Positions 1-5,226 of a stretch of 5,227 nucleotides of DNA are shown piece by piece. The stretch spans positions 2,017-7,243 of the forward strand of contig DJBG01000057.1 of NCBI GenBank assembly GCA_002429965.1. Reading direction: 5' to 3'. Below the pieces are notes generated by a model. That model made no database searches and was not told the DNA's origin. It saw only the letters and a list, made by a program, of their open reading frames with translations. The translations under genes and the position numbers were made by a program. The DNA is from Hungatella sp. UBA5982. Lineage in GTDB: Bacteria > Bacillota > Clostridia > Lachnospirales > Lachnospiraceae. Numbering within the stretch: position 1 is the stretch's first letter; each line of letters opens with the position of its first letter.

Positions 1-2
1 AA

Positions 3-866
3 AAACAAACGACATATAAAAATGTAGCCGGGTTCCGCTGCTTAAGGAACATCAAACGGCAGACCAACGATCTGTATCTTGTCCACTGTGGAATCCAGCA
101 GTGTCCGCCTGGATACACCTATGATCATAAAATTCCAAATGAATATCACCTTCACTTTGTGCTGGGCGGTGCAGGCTCCCTGGAAATCGATGGAAAACGG
201 CATGATTTAAAAACCGATGACATTTTCCTCATTCCTAAGGGCTATCCCGTTCTTTACAACGCGGACTGCAAAAACCCCTGGGAATACATGTGGATCACCT
301 TTGACGGAGAAATGGCGGAGGCTTATTTAAGCTATGTGGGCTTATCCGCACAGCTCCCAGCCATCCATTCCCAGATTCCCAATCAGCTTTATCTTCCCAT
401 GATACACAAAATACTGGATACCAGCGAACTGACCTTTGCCAATGAAATCAAGCGGGTGGGATACTTATACGAGATACTGTCCACCCTCATCGAAATGCAG
501 AATACCATAAGAACTATTAAAAAGAACCAGTACGACTATTCCATTGATACTTATGTGGATTATGCCCTTCAGTATATCAAGCTGAACTACGACCGCATCA
601 AGGTCCAGGACATCGCAGACTACATCGGGATCAACCGCTCCTATTTAACCTCAATATTCAAAAAACAGCTTCACGTTTCACCTCAGGAGTACTTAATGAG
701 GTTCCGGCTTAACATTGCCGCCCATCAGCTTGCCACCACATCCTTATCCATTCAGGAAATCGCCACAGGCATCGGATATCATAACCCTTTAACCTTTTCC
801 AAGATATTCAAGCAGGAATTCGGCGTCAGCCCAAAGCATTACAGGGAAGAAAAACGACAGCCATAA
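3..866 (+). CDS. AraC-family transcriptional regulator, 5' truncated by the window edge
   Basis: The frame is open from base 3 to the TAA at 864-866 (287 codons). It has no credible in-frame start inside the window: the GTG at 159 falls in the middle of a conserved sensor strand and has no ribosome binding site. The real start must lie just upstream, and about 290 residues is the usual family length, so little is missing. Residues ~20-100 form an AraC-type cupin sensor domain (HLHFVLGGAGSLEIDGK, then DDIFLIPKGYP and a WEYMWITFDG strand), expected to bind a small molecule, often a sugar. Residues ~180-283 are the paired helix-turn-helix DNA-binding domain, with recognition helices near 200-220 and 249-272 and the signature GYHNPLTFSKIFKQEFGVSP. 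It is probably a cytoplasmic regulator of a sugar-use locus to its left. Nothing ties it to the PFL genes. The ligand cannot be read from sequence. Confidence 0.93.
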   Translation, partial: KQTTYKNVAGFRCLRNIKRQTNDLYLVHCGIQQCPPGYTYDHKIPNEYHLHFVLGGAGSLEIDGKRHDLKTDDIFLIPKGYPVLYNADCKNPWEYMWITFDGEMAEAYLSYVGLSAQLPAIHSQIPNQLYLPMIHKILDTSELTFANEIKRVGYLYEILSTLIEMQNTIRTIKKNQYDYSIDTYVDYALQYIKLNYDRIKVQDIADYIGINRSYLTSIFKKQLHVSPQEYLMRFRLNIAAHQLATTSLSIQEIATGIGYHNPLTFSKIFKQEFGVSPKHYREEKRQP

Positions 867-899
867 GAAACCCGCTTCGCGAAATTCTTATGGCTGTCG
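850..899 (-). terminator. 15-bp inverted repeat with T-tract on the minus strand
   Basis: Bases 855-869 (CGACAGCCATAAGAA) pair perfectly with 885-899, leaving a 15-nt loop that itself contains a small CGC/GCG pair. Read on the minus strand, the stem is followed by TTTTTCTT (complement of 854-847), the form of an intrinsic terminator. On the plus strand no U-run follows. The left arm overlaps the last codons and stop of the AraC gene, so the hairpin could also stabilise or end that mRNA. It would be a second, back-up stop for minus-strand transcription coming from the DUF1858 gene. Confidence 0.55.
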
Positions 900-952
900 C
901 GGCAGTCGCCAAATGAACATGCAAGCATGTTCGCCCGGCTCGTTGCCCTCAC
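867..952. repeat. GC-rich palindromic intergenic block
   Basis: This non-coding stretch between two genes is richer in G and C than its flanks and full of short dyads. GAACATGC (915-922) pairs with GCATGTTC (925-932) across a 2-nt gap, and CGC-TTC-GCG lies at 873-881. A near-repeated GCGGCAGTCGCC / GGCTGTCGC motif sits at 892-910. It resembles a dispersed intergenic palindromic (REP-like) element more than a gene. A minus-strand frame through it is open but has no ribosome binding site and runs into the AraC gene. Whether it recurs elsewhere in the genome cannot be seen from this window. Confidence 0.35.
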
Positions 953-990
953 AAAAAACAGGAGGCTAGTCCTTAAGGACAGCCTCCTGT
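953..990 (-). terminator. Intrinsic terminator of the DUF1858 gene
   Basis: ACAGGAGGCT (958-967) pairs with AGCCTCCTGT (981-990). The stem continues inward, past one bulged A at 968, through GTCC/GGAC around a TTAA loop. On the minus strand the stem is followed directly by TTTTTTGT (958-951). It begins 8 bases after the DUF1858 stop codon, as expected for a single-gene transcript. Plus-strand transcription from the AraC gene would meet the same hairpin but only a weakly T-rich tail. Confidence 0.85.
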
Positions 991-998
991 AACATATT

Positions 999-1199
999 CT
1001 ATCTTTCTGATAACACTTCATTAATCTGGGAAACCAGAACATCACAGTCTATTCCATGAACCTGGCAGGCTTCCTCCAGGGACTCACCCTGAGATGCCGG
1101 ACAGCCGAGGCAATGCATGCCTGCGCGCATTAACATAGGTGCAACGTTCTCGTCCATTTCAAGCAGTGCGCCTATTAACATATCCTTCTGGATCTGCAT
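999..1199 (-). CDS. DUF1858 protein, hybrid-cluster-associated redox disulfide family
   Basis: This is a 66-residue cytoplasmic protein with a complete start and stop. The ATG (complement of 1197-1199) has AAGGAGGA (complement of 1207-1214) 7 nt upstream. The N-terminal half ([28 protein letters not shown]) is the typical DUF1858 fold, with a CxxC pair at C30/C33 inside a conserved GMHCLGCP segment, followed by C45 and C52. Family members are small proteins often found near or fused to hybrid-cluster (prismane) proteins, with a putative redox-active disulfide. The exact reaction is not established. Here it is divergent from the PFL operon and ends in its own terminator, so it is a monocistronic gene. 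A role in redox or nitrosative stress is an inference from the family only. The family call is strong and the function weak. Confidence 0.88.
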   Translation of the reverse strand: MQIQKDMLIGALLEMDENVAPMLMRAGMHCLGCPASQGESLEEACQVHGIDCDVLVSQINEVLSER

Positions 1200-1239
1200 C
1201 TTGTGTTCCTCCTTAAAAAATTGTACTTACTGTCTTTAT

Positions 1240-1268
1240 AATATAATACTTTTCCTCCTGATTAGCAA
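1240..1268 (-). promoter_or_regulatory. Probable sigma-A promoter of the DUF1858 gene
   Basis: On the minus strand, TTGCTA (complement of 1263-1268) is followed after 17 nt by TATATT (complement of 1240-1245). It lies about 40 nt before the DUF1858 start codon, in an AT-rich stretch. The spacing is ideal but both boxes deviate from consensus, and TATTAT or ATTATA in neighbouring registers could serve instead. Confidence 0.4.
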
Positions 1269-1329
1269 GGACTAAATTCCTTTTTTTCCTCCAGACTCTC
1301 TTCTGATAAATTTTTCTCAATAAGTACTC

Positions 1330-1359
1330 TTGACATTGTATACAGTATTCATATATAAT
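1330..1359 (+). promoter_or_regulatory. Consensus sigma-A promoter of the split PFL operon
   Basis: TTGACA at 1330-1335 and TATAAT at 1354-1359 are both perfect matches to the housekeeping consensus, separated by 18 nt. Transcription should start near 1366, giving an untranslated leader of about 85 nt before the PFL core ATG at 1452. A promoter this strong suggests a highly expressed fermentation gene or one held down by a repressor. The direct repeat GTATTCATA occurs at 1345-1353 (inside the spacer) and again at 1360-1368 (just after the -10 box), a layout that fits operator half-sites. Confidence 0.85.
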
Positions 1360-1361
1360 GT

Positions 1362-1395
1362 ATTCATACAAAGATTGTATGAATTATAATCTTTG
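1362..1395 (+). promoter_or_regulatory. Operator-like dyad and alternative hairpin at the PFL transcription start
   Basis: ATTCATACAA (1362-1371) and TTGTATGAAT (1375-1384) form a perfect 10-bp inverted repeat around a 3-nt centre, right at the expected start of transcription. A second pairing shares its right arm: CAAAGATTGTA (1369-1379) with TATAATCTTTG (1385-1395), 11 pairs including one G-T, with a 5-nt loop. The two pairings exclude each other. The first looks like a protein-binding operator and the second could form in the nascent mRNA. The sequence does not clearly match Rex or FNR consensus sites, so the binding factor is unknown. Confidence 0.5.
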
Positions 1396-1437
1396 CCGGC
1401 ACTCATTTATAATTTACACTTATACAGTTGATTTTAC

Positions 1438-1443
1438 GGAGGA
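1438..1443 (+). promoter_or_regulatory. Ribosome binding site fixing the PFL core start
   Basis: GGAGGA lies 8 nt before the ATG at 1452. This favours that ATG over the in-frame TTG at 1428, which would lie upstream of the binding site and add eight residues not seen in the family. Confidence 0.85.
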
Positions 1444-1451
1444 ACAATACT

Positions 1452-3512
1452 ATGAGAACAGAATGGAGAGCTTTCACGGGCGGTGTTTGGGAACGGGAGA
1501 TCAACGTCAGGGACTTTATACAGAAAAATTACACTCCTTATGACGGCGATGATTCCTTCCTTGCCGGACCGACTACAGCAACAAACGCTCTTTGGGCGCA
1601 GGTTATGGATTTATCCAAACAGGAACGGGAGGCAGGCGGCGTACTGGATATGGATACAAAGAACATTTCCACCATCACCTCTCACGGACCGGGATATTTA
1701 GATAAAGACAAAGAAACAATCGTAGGCTTTCAGACTGATAAGCCTTTCAAGCGTTCCTTACAGCCTTACGGCGGCATCCGTATGGCAGAAAAAGCCTGTG
1801 CGGATAATGGTTATACCATTGATCCTGAAGTTAAGAAATTTTTTACGATTCACAGAAGGACACACAATGCCGGTGTTTTTGACGCTTATACCCAGGAAAT
1901 GCGTGACTGCCGTTCCAACCACATCATCACAGGCCTTCCGGATGCCTATGGCCGCGGCCGCATCATCGGAGATTACCGCCGGGTGGCCCTTTACGGCATT
2001 GACCGCCTGATTGCGGATAAGGAAGAGCAGAAGGATACAACACGTACCACAATGTACTCTGACGTGATCCGGGAAAGAGAAGAGCTTTCCGAGCAGATTC
2101 GCGCCCTTAAGGAATTAAAAGAGCTGGGGAAAATCTATGGCTTTGATATTTCCAAACCGGCCGCCAATGTAGAAGAGGCGATCCAGTGGCTGTATTTTGC
2201 CTACCTTGCCGCTGTCAAGGAGCAGAACGGAGCAGCCATGTCTTTAGGCCGCACCTCCACCTTTATTGATGTTTATGCACAAAGAGATTTAGAAGAAGGA
2301 ACCTTTACCGAGGAAAAGGTCCAGGAGTTTGTGGACCATTTCATCATGAAACTTCGTCTGGTCAAATTCGCCCGTACTCCGGAATACAATGAGCTGTTCT
2401 CCGGCGATCCTACCTGGGTAACAGAATCCATCGGAGGAGTCGGCATCGACGGGCGCCATCTGGTGACCAGGTCTTCCTTCCGCTACCTCCACACCCTTCA
2501 TAATCTGGGAACAGCTCCTGAGCCGAACTTAACCGTGCTCTGGTCCACAAAGCTCCCGGAAAACTTTAAGCGCTTCTGCGCAAAGACCTCCATTGAATCC
2601 TCTTCCATTCAGTATGAGAACGATGATCTGATGAGAGTGACACATGGAGATGATTATGCCATCGCCTGCTGTGTATCTTCCATGAGAGTTGGTAAGGAAA
2701 TGCAGTTCTTCGGCGCACGTGCCAATCTTGCAAAATGCCTGTTATATGCCATTAACGGCGGCATTGATGAAGTTACCAAAAAACAGGTCGGCCCCAAATA
2801 CCGTCCCATCACTTCCGAGTACCTGGAATATGAGGAGGTTATGGCTGCCTATAAGGATATGATGAACTGGCTTGCAAGGGTTTATGTAAATACCTTGAAC
2901 ATCATCCACTATATGCATGACAAATACAGCTATGAGCGCATTCAGATGGCTCTTCACGATAAAAAGGTGACCCGTTGGTTCGCAACCGGTATTGCCGGAC
3001 TTTCCGTAGTGGCTGACTCTTTATCCGCCATCAAATATGCCAAGGTAAAGACCGTCCGGGATGAAAACGGAATTGTGGTTGACTATATCGTAGAGGGAGA
3101 CTTCCCAAAATACGGCAATAACGATGACCGGGTAGACATGATTGCAAATGACCTGGTTCACACCTTCATGAACTATATAAAAGGTAACCATACCTACCGG
3201 GGCGGCCTTGCAACAACCTCTATCTTGACAATCACATCCAATGTAGTATATGGTAAAAATACAGGAGCGACTCCTGACGGACGTAAGAAGGGAGAAGCCT
3301 TTGCACCTGGGGCCAATCCAATGCACCTAAGAGATACCCACGGCGCCGTCGCTTCCCTTGCATCGGTTGCAAAGCTTCCGTTCAGAGATGCCCAGGATGG
3401 TATCTCCAATACCTTCTCTATCGTACCGGGAGCCCTTGGTAAAGAAGATCAGATTTTTACAGGAGATTTAGAGGTAGACTTAGAGCTGGCTCTTAGCGAA
3501 GACCAGAAGTAA
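1452..3512 (+). CDS. pflB: Pyruvate formate-lyase catalytic core lacking its glycyl radical domain
   Basis: The gene encodes 686 residues, starting [20 protein letters not shown]. The product matches PFL (formate C-acetyltransferase), which splits pyruvate with CoA into acetyl-CoA and formate in the anaerobic cytoplasm. Seen directly: [20 protein letters not shown] (~168-187); FSGDPTW with W322 (E. coli W333); the catalytic pair C406-C407 in [19 protein letters not shown] (E. coli C418/C419); R423 in [10 protein letters not shown] (E. coli R435); and the late-barrel segment [32 protein letters not shown], ending at residue 666. The Cys-Cys pair separates PFL/TdcE from dehydratase-type glycyl radical enzymes. 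A normal PFL (~740-760 aa) would continue into the radical domain. Here a 20-residue acidic tail (667-686) and a TAA follow instead, and no RVSGY glycine loop is present. The missing domain is encoded at 3816-4061. The core is presumably inactive without it. 2-ketobutyrate could be an additional substrate. Confidence 0.95.
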   Translation: MRTEWRAFTGGVWEREINVRDFIQKNYTPYDGDDSFLAGPTTATNALWAQVMDLSKQEREAGGVLDMDTKNISTITSHGPGYLDKDKETIVGFQTDKPFKRSLQPYGGIRMAEKACADNGYTIDPEVKKFFTIHRRTHNAGVFDAYTQEMRDCRSNHIITGLPDAYGRGRIIGDYRRVALYGIDRLIADKEEQKDTTRTTMYSDVIREREELSEQIRALKELKELGKIYGFDISKPAANVEEAIQWLYFAYLAAVKEQNGAAMSLGRTSTFIDVYAQRDLEEGTFTEEKVQEFVDHFIMKLRLVKFARTPEYNELFSGDPTWVTESIGGVGIDGRHLVTRSSFRYLHTLHNLGTAPEPNLTVLWSTKLPENFKRFCAKTSIESSSIQYENDDLMRVTHGDDYAIACCVSSMRVGKEMQFFGARANLAKCLLYAINGGIDEVTKKQVGPKYRPITSEYLEYEEVMAAYKDMMNWLARVYVNTLNIIHYMHDKYSYERIQMALHDKKVTRWFATGIAGLSVVADSLSAIKYAKVKTVRDENGIVVDYIVEGDFPKYGNNDDRVDMIANDLVHTFMNYIKGNHTYRGGLATTSILTITSNVVYGKNTGATPDGRKKGEAFAPGANPMHLRDTHGAVASLASVAKLPFRDAQDGISNTFSIVPGALGKEDQIFTGDLEVDLELALSEDQK

Positions 3513-3516
3513 GGAG
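3511..3516 (+). promoter_or_regulatory. Ribosome binding site overlapping the PFL core stop codon
   Basis: AAGGAG overlaps the TAA at 3510-3512 and sits 8 nt before the ATG at 3525. It rules out the in-frame GTG at 3516, which lies within the site itself, as the start of the next gene. The arrangement suggests translational coupling to the PFL core. Confidence 0.8.
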
Positions 3517-3524
3517 TGGTTATT

Positions 3525-3794
3525 ATGACAGATCCAAAGGAGAAACAGATCGACGATATCGTCTCTATGCTTGACCAGTTCACGGCCGAAAACGGCGGGC
3601 ACATGAACATCCGCGTATCAGAAGACGGTACCGTAAGTGCCGATAAAACAATGGCAAAATCAGTTACAACCATGAACTCCACGGATTGTGCAGACGGAAA
3701 TTCCGCCTGCAGAGTACCCACTTTGTTCGAGGCCATGGACGCAGATGATGAAGACCCGGAAAGCAACCGGCTGTTTATGGAAGACACTTATTAA
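3525..3794 (+). CDS. Small glycyl-radical-domain-like protein without the radical glycine
   Basis: This is an 89-residue protein of unrecognised name, 12 nt after the PFL core stop. Residues 6-31 (EKQIDDIVSMLDQF...GGHMNIRV) align by eye with residues 6-31 of the downstream radical-domain protein ([14 protein letters not shown]...GGHHLNVNV), sharing QI, V, LD, GGH and N/V positions. This looks like a paralogue of the first half of the PFL C-terminal domain. The second half differs completely: there is no [12 protein letters not shown] loop, and instead a Ser/Thr/Met-rich stretch with C55 and C62 and an acidic end (EAMDADDEDPESNRLFMEDTY). No signal peptide or membrane segment is seen. It cannot carry the usual glycyl radical. 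Inferred options are a third PFL subunit, a placeholder or chaperone for the vacant radical-domain site, or a redox-sensitive regulator. It may also be a degenerate duplicate, though its clean start site argues for a maintained gene. Confidence 0.8.
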   Translation: MTDPKEKQIDDIVSMLDQFTAENGGHMNIRVSEDGTVSADKTMAKSVTTMNSTDCADGNSACRVPTLFEAMDADDEDPESNRLFMEDTY

Positions 3795-3815
3795 ATACAA
3801 AAGGAGGATCATAAA

Positions 3816-4061
3816 ATGGCAAATATCAGCGAATCTCAAATCAATAACCTTGTTAATTTATTAGATGGCTATGTGGAAGAAGGCGGACATCACTTAAATG
3901 TCAATGTCTTCACCCGTGATACCCTATTAGATGCTCAGAAGCATCCGGAAAGTTATCCGCAGCTTACCGTCCGGGTATCCGGTTATGCAGTGAACTTTAT
4001 CAAGCTTACAAAGGAACAGCAGGATGAGGTAATTTCCCGTACGTTCCACAACAATATGTAA
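3816..4061 (+). CDS. grcA: Stand-alone glycyl radical domain of pyruvate formate-lyase (GrcA-like)
   Basis: The 81-residue protein corresponds to the C-terminal domain of [13 protein letters not shown] (10-19), GGHHLNVNV (23-31), the [13 protein letters not shown] radical loop (47-59) and the family ending [18 protein letters not shown]56 is the expected radical-bearing glycine (E. coli PFL G734). The ATG at 3816 has a strong AAGGAGG (3801-3807) 8 nt upstream, the best ribosome binding site among the PFL pieces. In E. coli, GrcA/YfiD is a spare domain that rescues oxygen-cleaved, full-length PFL. Here the neighbouring PFL core has no such domain, so this protein is more likely an obligate subunit that inserts its loop into the core barrel and receives its radical from the adjacent activating enzyme. 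Family assignment is firm and the obligate role inferred. Confidence 0.93.
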   Translation: MANISESQINNLVNLLDGYVEEGGHHLNVNVFTRDTLLDAQKHPESYPQLTVRVSGYAVNFIKLTKEQQDEVISRTFHNNM

Positions 4062-4085
4062 TAAAAAGCAAAGAAGGCGATCTGT

Positions 4086-4859
4086 ATGACAGGATATATA
4101 CATTCCATTGAAAGTTTCGGTACCGTTGACGGGCCGGGCGTGCGTATGGTGATTTTTTTACAAGGCTGTCCCATGCGCTGCCAATATTGCCATAATCCGG
4201 ACACCTGGAAAATGGCGGGCGGCACGCCAATGACGGTAGAAGAACTATTAAAGCAGTATGATTCTTCCCGGAATTTTTACCGGGGCGGAGGCATAACGGC
4301 CACCGGCGGGGAGCCCCTTATGCAGCTGGATTTTGTGACTGAGCTTTTTGAAGCAGCAGGAAAGAAAAACATTCATACCTGCCTGGATACCTCTGGTGTC
4401 ACATTTCATAGGAATGATCCGGATTATAGGAAGAAAATAGACCGACTTCTGGACTCTACCGATCTTGTCATGCTGGACATCAAGCACATTGTTGATACAA
4501 AGCACAAAACACTTACAGGGCATTCCAATGAAAACATTCTGGATTTTGCCCAGTACTTAAGTGACCGGGATATCCCGGTATGGATCCGTCACGTGGCTGT
4601 ACCCCAGATCACGGATGAGGCCCCTGATTTATACAGTTTGGGGCGTTTTATCGGAGGGCTTAAGAATGTGAAAGCCCTTGATGTCCTGCCTTATCATGAC
4701 ATGGGGAAGGTAAAATACGAGAGCATGGGAATGGATTATCCCTTAAAGGATGTCCCTCCCATGTCCAAAGAAGGTGCCGTTGCCGCCAAGAAGATCATTT
4801 TAAGCGGGATCAGGGATGTCCGTACAGGAGTCCCTGATCGGTATTGCTCCCAAAATTAA
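4086..4859 (+). CDS. pflA: Pyruvate formate-lyase activating enzyme (radical SAM)
   Basis: This 257-residue cytoplasmic enzyme uses S-adenosylmethionine and a [4Fe-4S] cluster to abstract hydrogen from the PFL glycine. The N-terminus has the activase signature SFGTVDGPGVRMVIFLQGCPMRC, with the cluster motif C28-x3-C32-x2-C35 followed by HNPDTW. The SAM-contacting GGE motif is G74-G75-E76 (ATGGEPLMQ). Family segments IHTCLDTSGV, DLVMLDIKH, VWIRHVAVPQITD and LPYHDMGKVKYESMG follow. Length fits the classic short PflA class; there is no extra ferredoxin insert of the kind found in dehydratase activases. It starts 24 nt after the radical-domain gene, behind a weaker AGAAGG site (4072-4077), consistent with a catalytic activase needed in smaller amounts than its target. 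Its natural substrate here is predicted to be G56 of the separate 81-aa protein docked on the core. Confidence 0.95.
   Translation: MTGYIHSIESFGTVDGPGVRMVIFLQGCPMRCQYCHNPDTWKMAGGTPMTVEELLKQYDSSRNFYRGGGITATGGEPLMQLDFVTELFEAAGKKNIHTCLDTSGVTFHRNDPDYRKKIDRLLDSTDLVMLDIKHIVDTKHKTLTGHSNENILDFAQYLSDRDIPVWIRHVAVPQITDEAPDLYSLGRFIGGLKNVKALDVLPYHDMGKVKYESMGMDYPLKDVPPMSKEGAVAAKKIILSGIRDVRTGVPDRYCSQN
4808..4839 (+). other. Hairpin in the 3' end of the pflA coding region
   Basis: GATCAGGGA (4808-4816) pairs with TCCCTGATC (4831-4839), with a further TCC/GGA helix inside around a GTACA loop. No U-run follows, so it is not a standard terminator. It lies 20 nt before the pflA stop and could slow exonucleases or partly terminate transcription before the ferredoxin gene. 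It could also be chance within coding sequence. Confidence 0.35.
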
Positions 4860-4947
4860 ACAATAATTGTACCATTTACTACTTGAATATTTTTGATTAA
4901 TGTATAAAATATAGAAAAATCAATAGATTATAAGGAGGTAATTTATC
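4860..4947 (+). promoter_or_regulatory. AT-rich leader before the ferredoxin gene, possible internal promoter
   Basis: This 88-base gap is the longest inside the operon and is very AT-rich. TTGAAT at 4883-4888 is a fair -35 box, and TATAAA at 4903-4908 resembles a -10 box, but they are only 14 nt apart. A 17-18 nt spacing gives poorer -10 matches (AAAATA or AAATAT). ACAAT-A-ATTGT forms a small dyad at 4860-4870. No terminator is seen, so read-through from pflA is possible. AAGGAGGT (4932-4939) is a near-perfect ribosome binding site 8 nt before the ATG. Confidence 0.3.
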
Positions 4948-5118
4948 ATGGCACGTGTTATTAGTGACGCTTGCGTTAGTTGCGGAAGCTGTGAGGGTGA
5001 GTGCCCAGTAAGCGCTATCAGCCAGGGTGATTCTCAGTTTGTTATTGATGCAGATGCATGTATCGATTGTGGCGCTTGTGAAGGCGTATGTCCAACAGGA
5101 GCTATTGCCGAAGCATAA
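4948..5118 (+). CDS. Clostridial-type 2[4Fe-4S] ferredoxin
   Basis: This 56-residue soluble electron carrier starts MARVISDACVSCGSC and ends at a TAA at 5116-5118. Two cluster motifs are complete: C9-x2-C12-x2-C15-x3-C19-P and C38-x2-C41-x2-C44-x3-C48-P, with internal two-fold symmetry (CVSCGSCEGECP versus CIDCGACEGVCP). Length and composition match small low-potential clostridial ferredoxins used with pyruvate:ferredoxin oxidoreductase, hydrogenase and similar enzymes. The very strong ribosome binding site suggests an abundant protein. Its position just after pflA suggests it could reduce the activase's [4Fe-4S] cluster, a job done by flavodoxin in E. coli. That link is inferred from context only. 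Its own promoter may allow separate, higher expression. Confidence 0.95.
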   Translation: MARVISDACVSCGSCEGECPVSAISQGDSQFVIDADACIDCGACEGVCPTGAIAEA

Positions 5119-5130
5119 TTATGGATACAT

Positions 5131-5164
5131 AAATGCCTCTTCCTTTCTGGAAGAGGCATTTTGT
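5131..5164 (+). terminator. Intrinsic terminator after the ferredoxin gene
   Basis: AAATGCCTCTTCC (5131-5143) pairs perfectly with GGAAGAGGCATTT (5149-5161) around a TTTCT loop: 13 base pairs followed by a T-rich TTTTGTT tail. It starts 12 bases after the ferredoxin stop and closes the operon. The opposite strand has only a short T-tract, so it may serve a convergent gene weakly. Confidence 0.92.
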
Positions 5165-5226
5165 TATATCATCAAGTTCTTCATATTCGCATATTTATGA
5201 ATCAGGCGGATATGCTTGCATATCCA
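5164..5226 (-). CDS. Possible C-terminal end of a convergent gene running off the window
   Basis: On the minus strand one frame is open from the window edge to a TAA (complement of 5164-5166), giving 20 residues ending KYANMKNLMI. The stop abuts the terminator hairpin, as is common for convergent gene pairs. The fragment is too short to assign to a family and could be chance. A short perfect dyad, GGATATGC (5208-5215) with GCATATCC (5218-5225), lies inside it. Confidence 0.25.
   Translation of the reverse strand, partial: WICKHIRLIHKYANMKNLMI

Noticed and set aside
159..161. GTG at 159 as the start of the AraC gene
   Set aside because: The frame is open and family-like for 52 codons upstream (DLYLVHCGIQQCPPGY and following), and there is no ribosome binding site before the GTG.
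839..1045. Minus-strand 68-codon frame spanning the AraC end, the palindromic block and part of DUF1858
   Set aside because: It runs through two terminator hairpins, overlaps two better genes and has no ribosome binding site. It is an open frame created by the repeat-rich block.
1358..1543. Plus-strand 61-codon open frame across the promoter and the PFL start
   Set aside because: Its ATG overlaps the -10 box, it has no ribosome binding site, and most of it is an out-of-frame overlap with the PFL core.
3021..3409. Overlapping minus-strand frames within the PFL core (and similar ones at 2289-2501, 2742-2957, 3449-3787, 3983-4230 and 4248-4523)
   Set aside because: All are antisense shadows of strongly conserved coding sequence, without ribosome binding sites or recognisable domains.
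3480..3830. Frameshift or assembly error breaking one PFL gene into pieces
   Set aside because: The core ends with a non-PFL tail. Two separate ATG starts with good ribosome binding sites follow, and an unrelated C-terminal half lies between the pieces. A single indel cannot restore a normal PFL.
5208..5225. Perfect short dyad GGATATGC-TT-GCATATCC at the window edge
   Set aside because: It is only 8 bp per arm with a 2-nt centre, inside a possible coding end, and nothing around it indicates a function.
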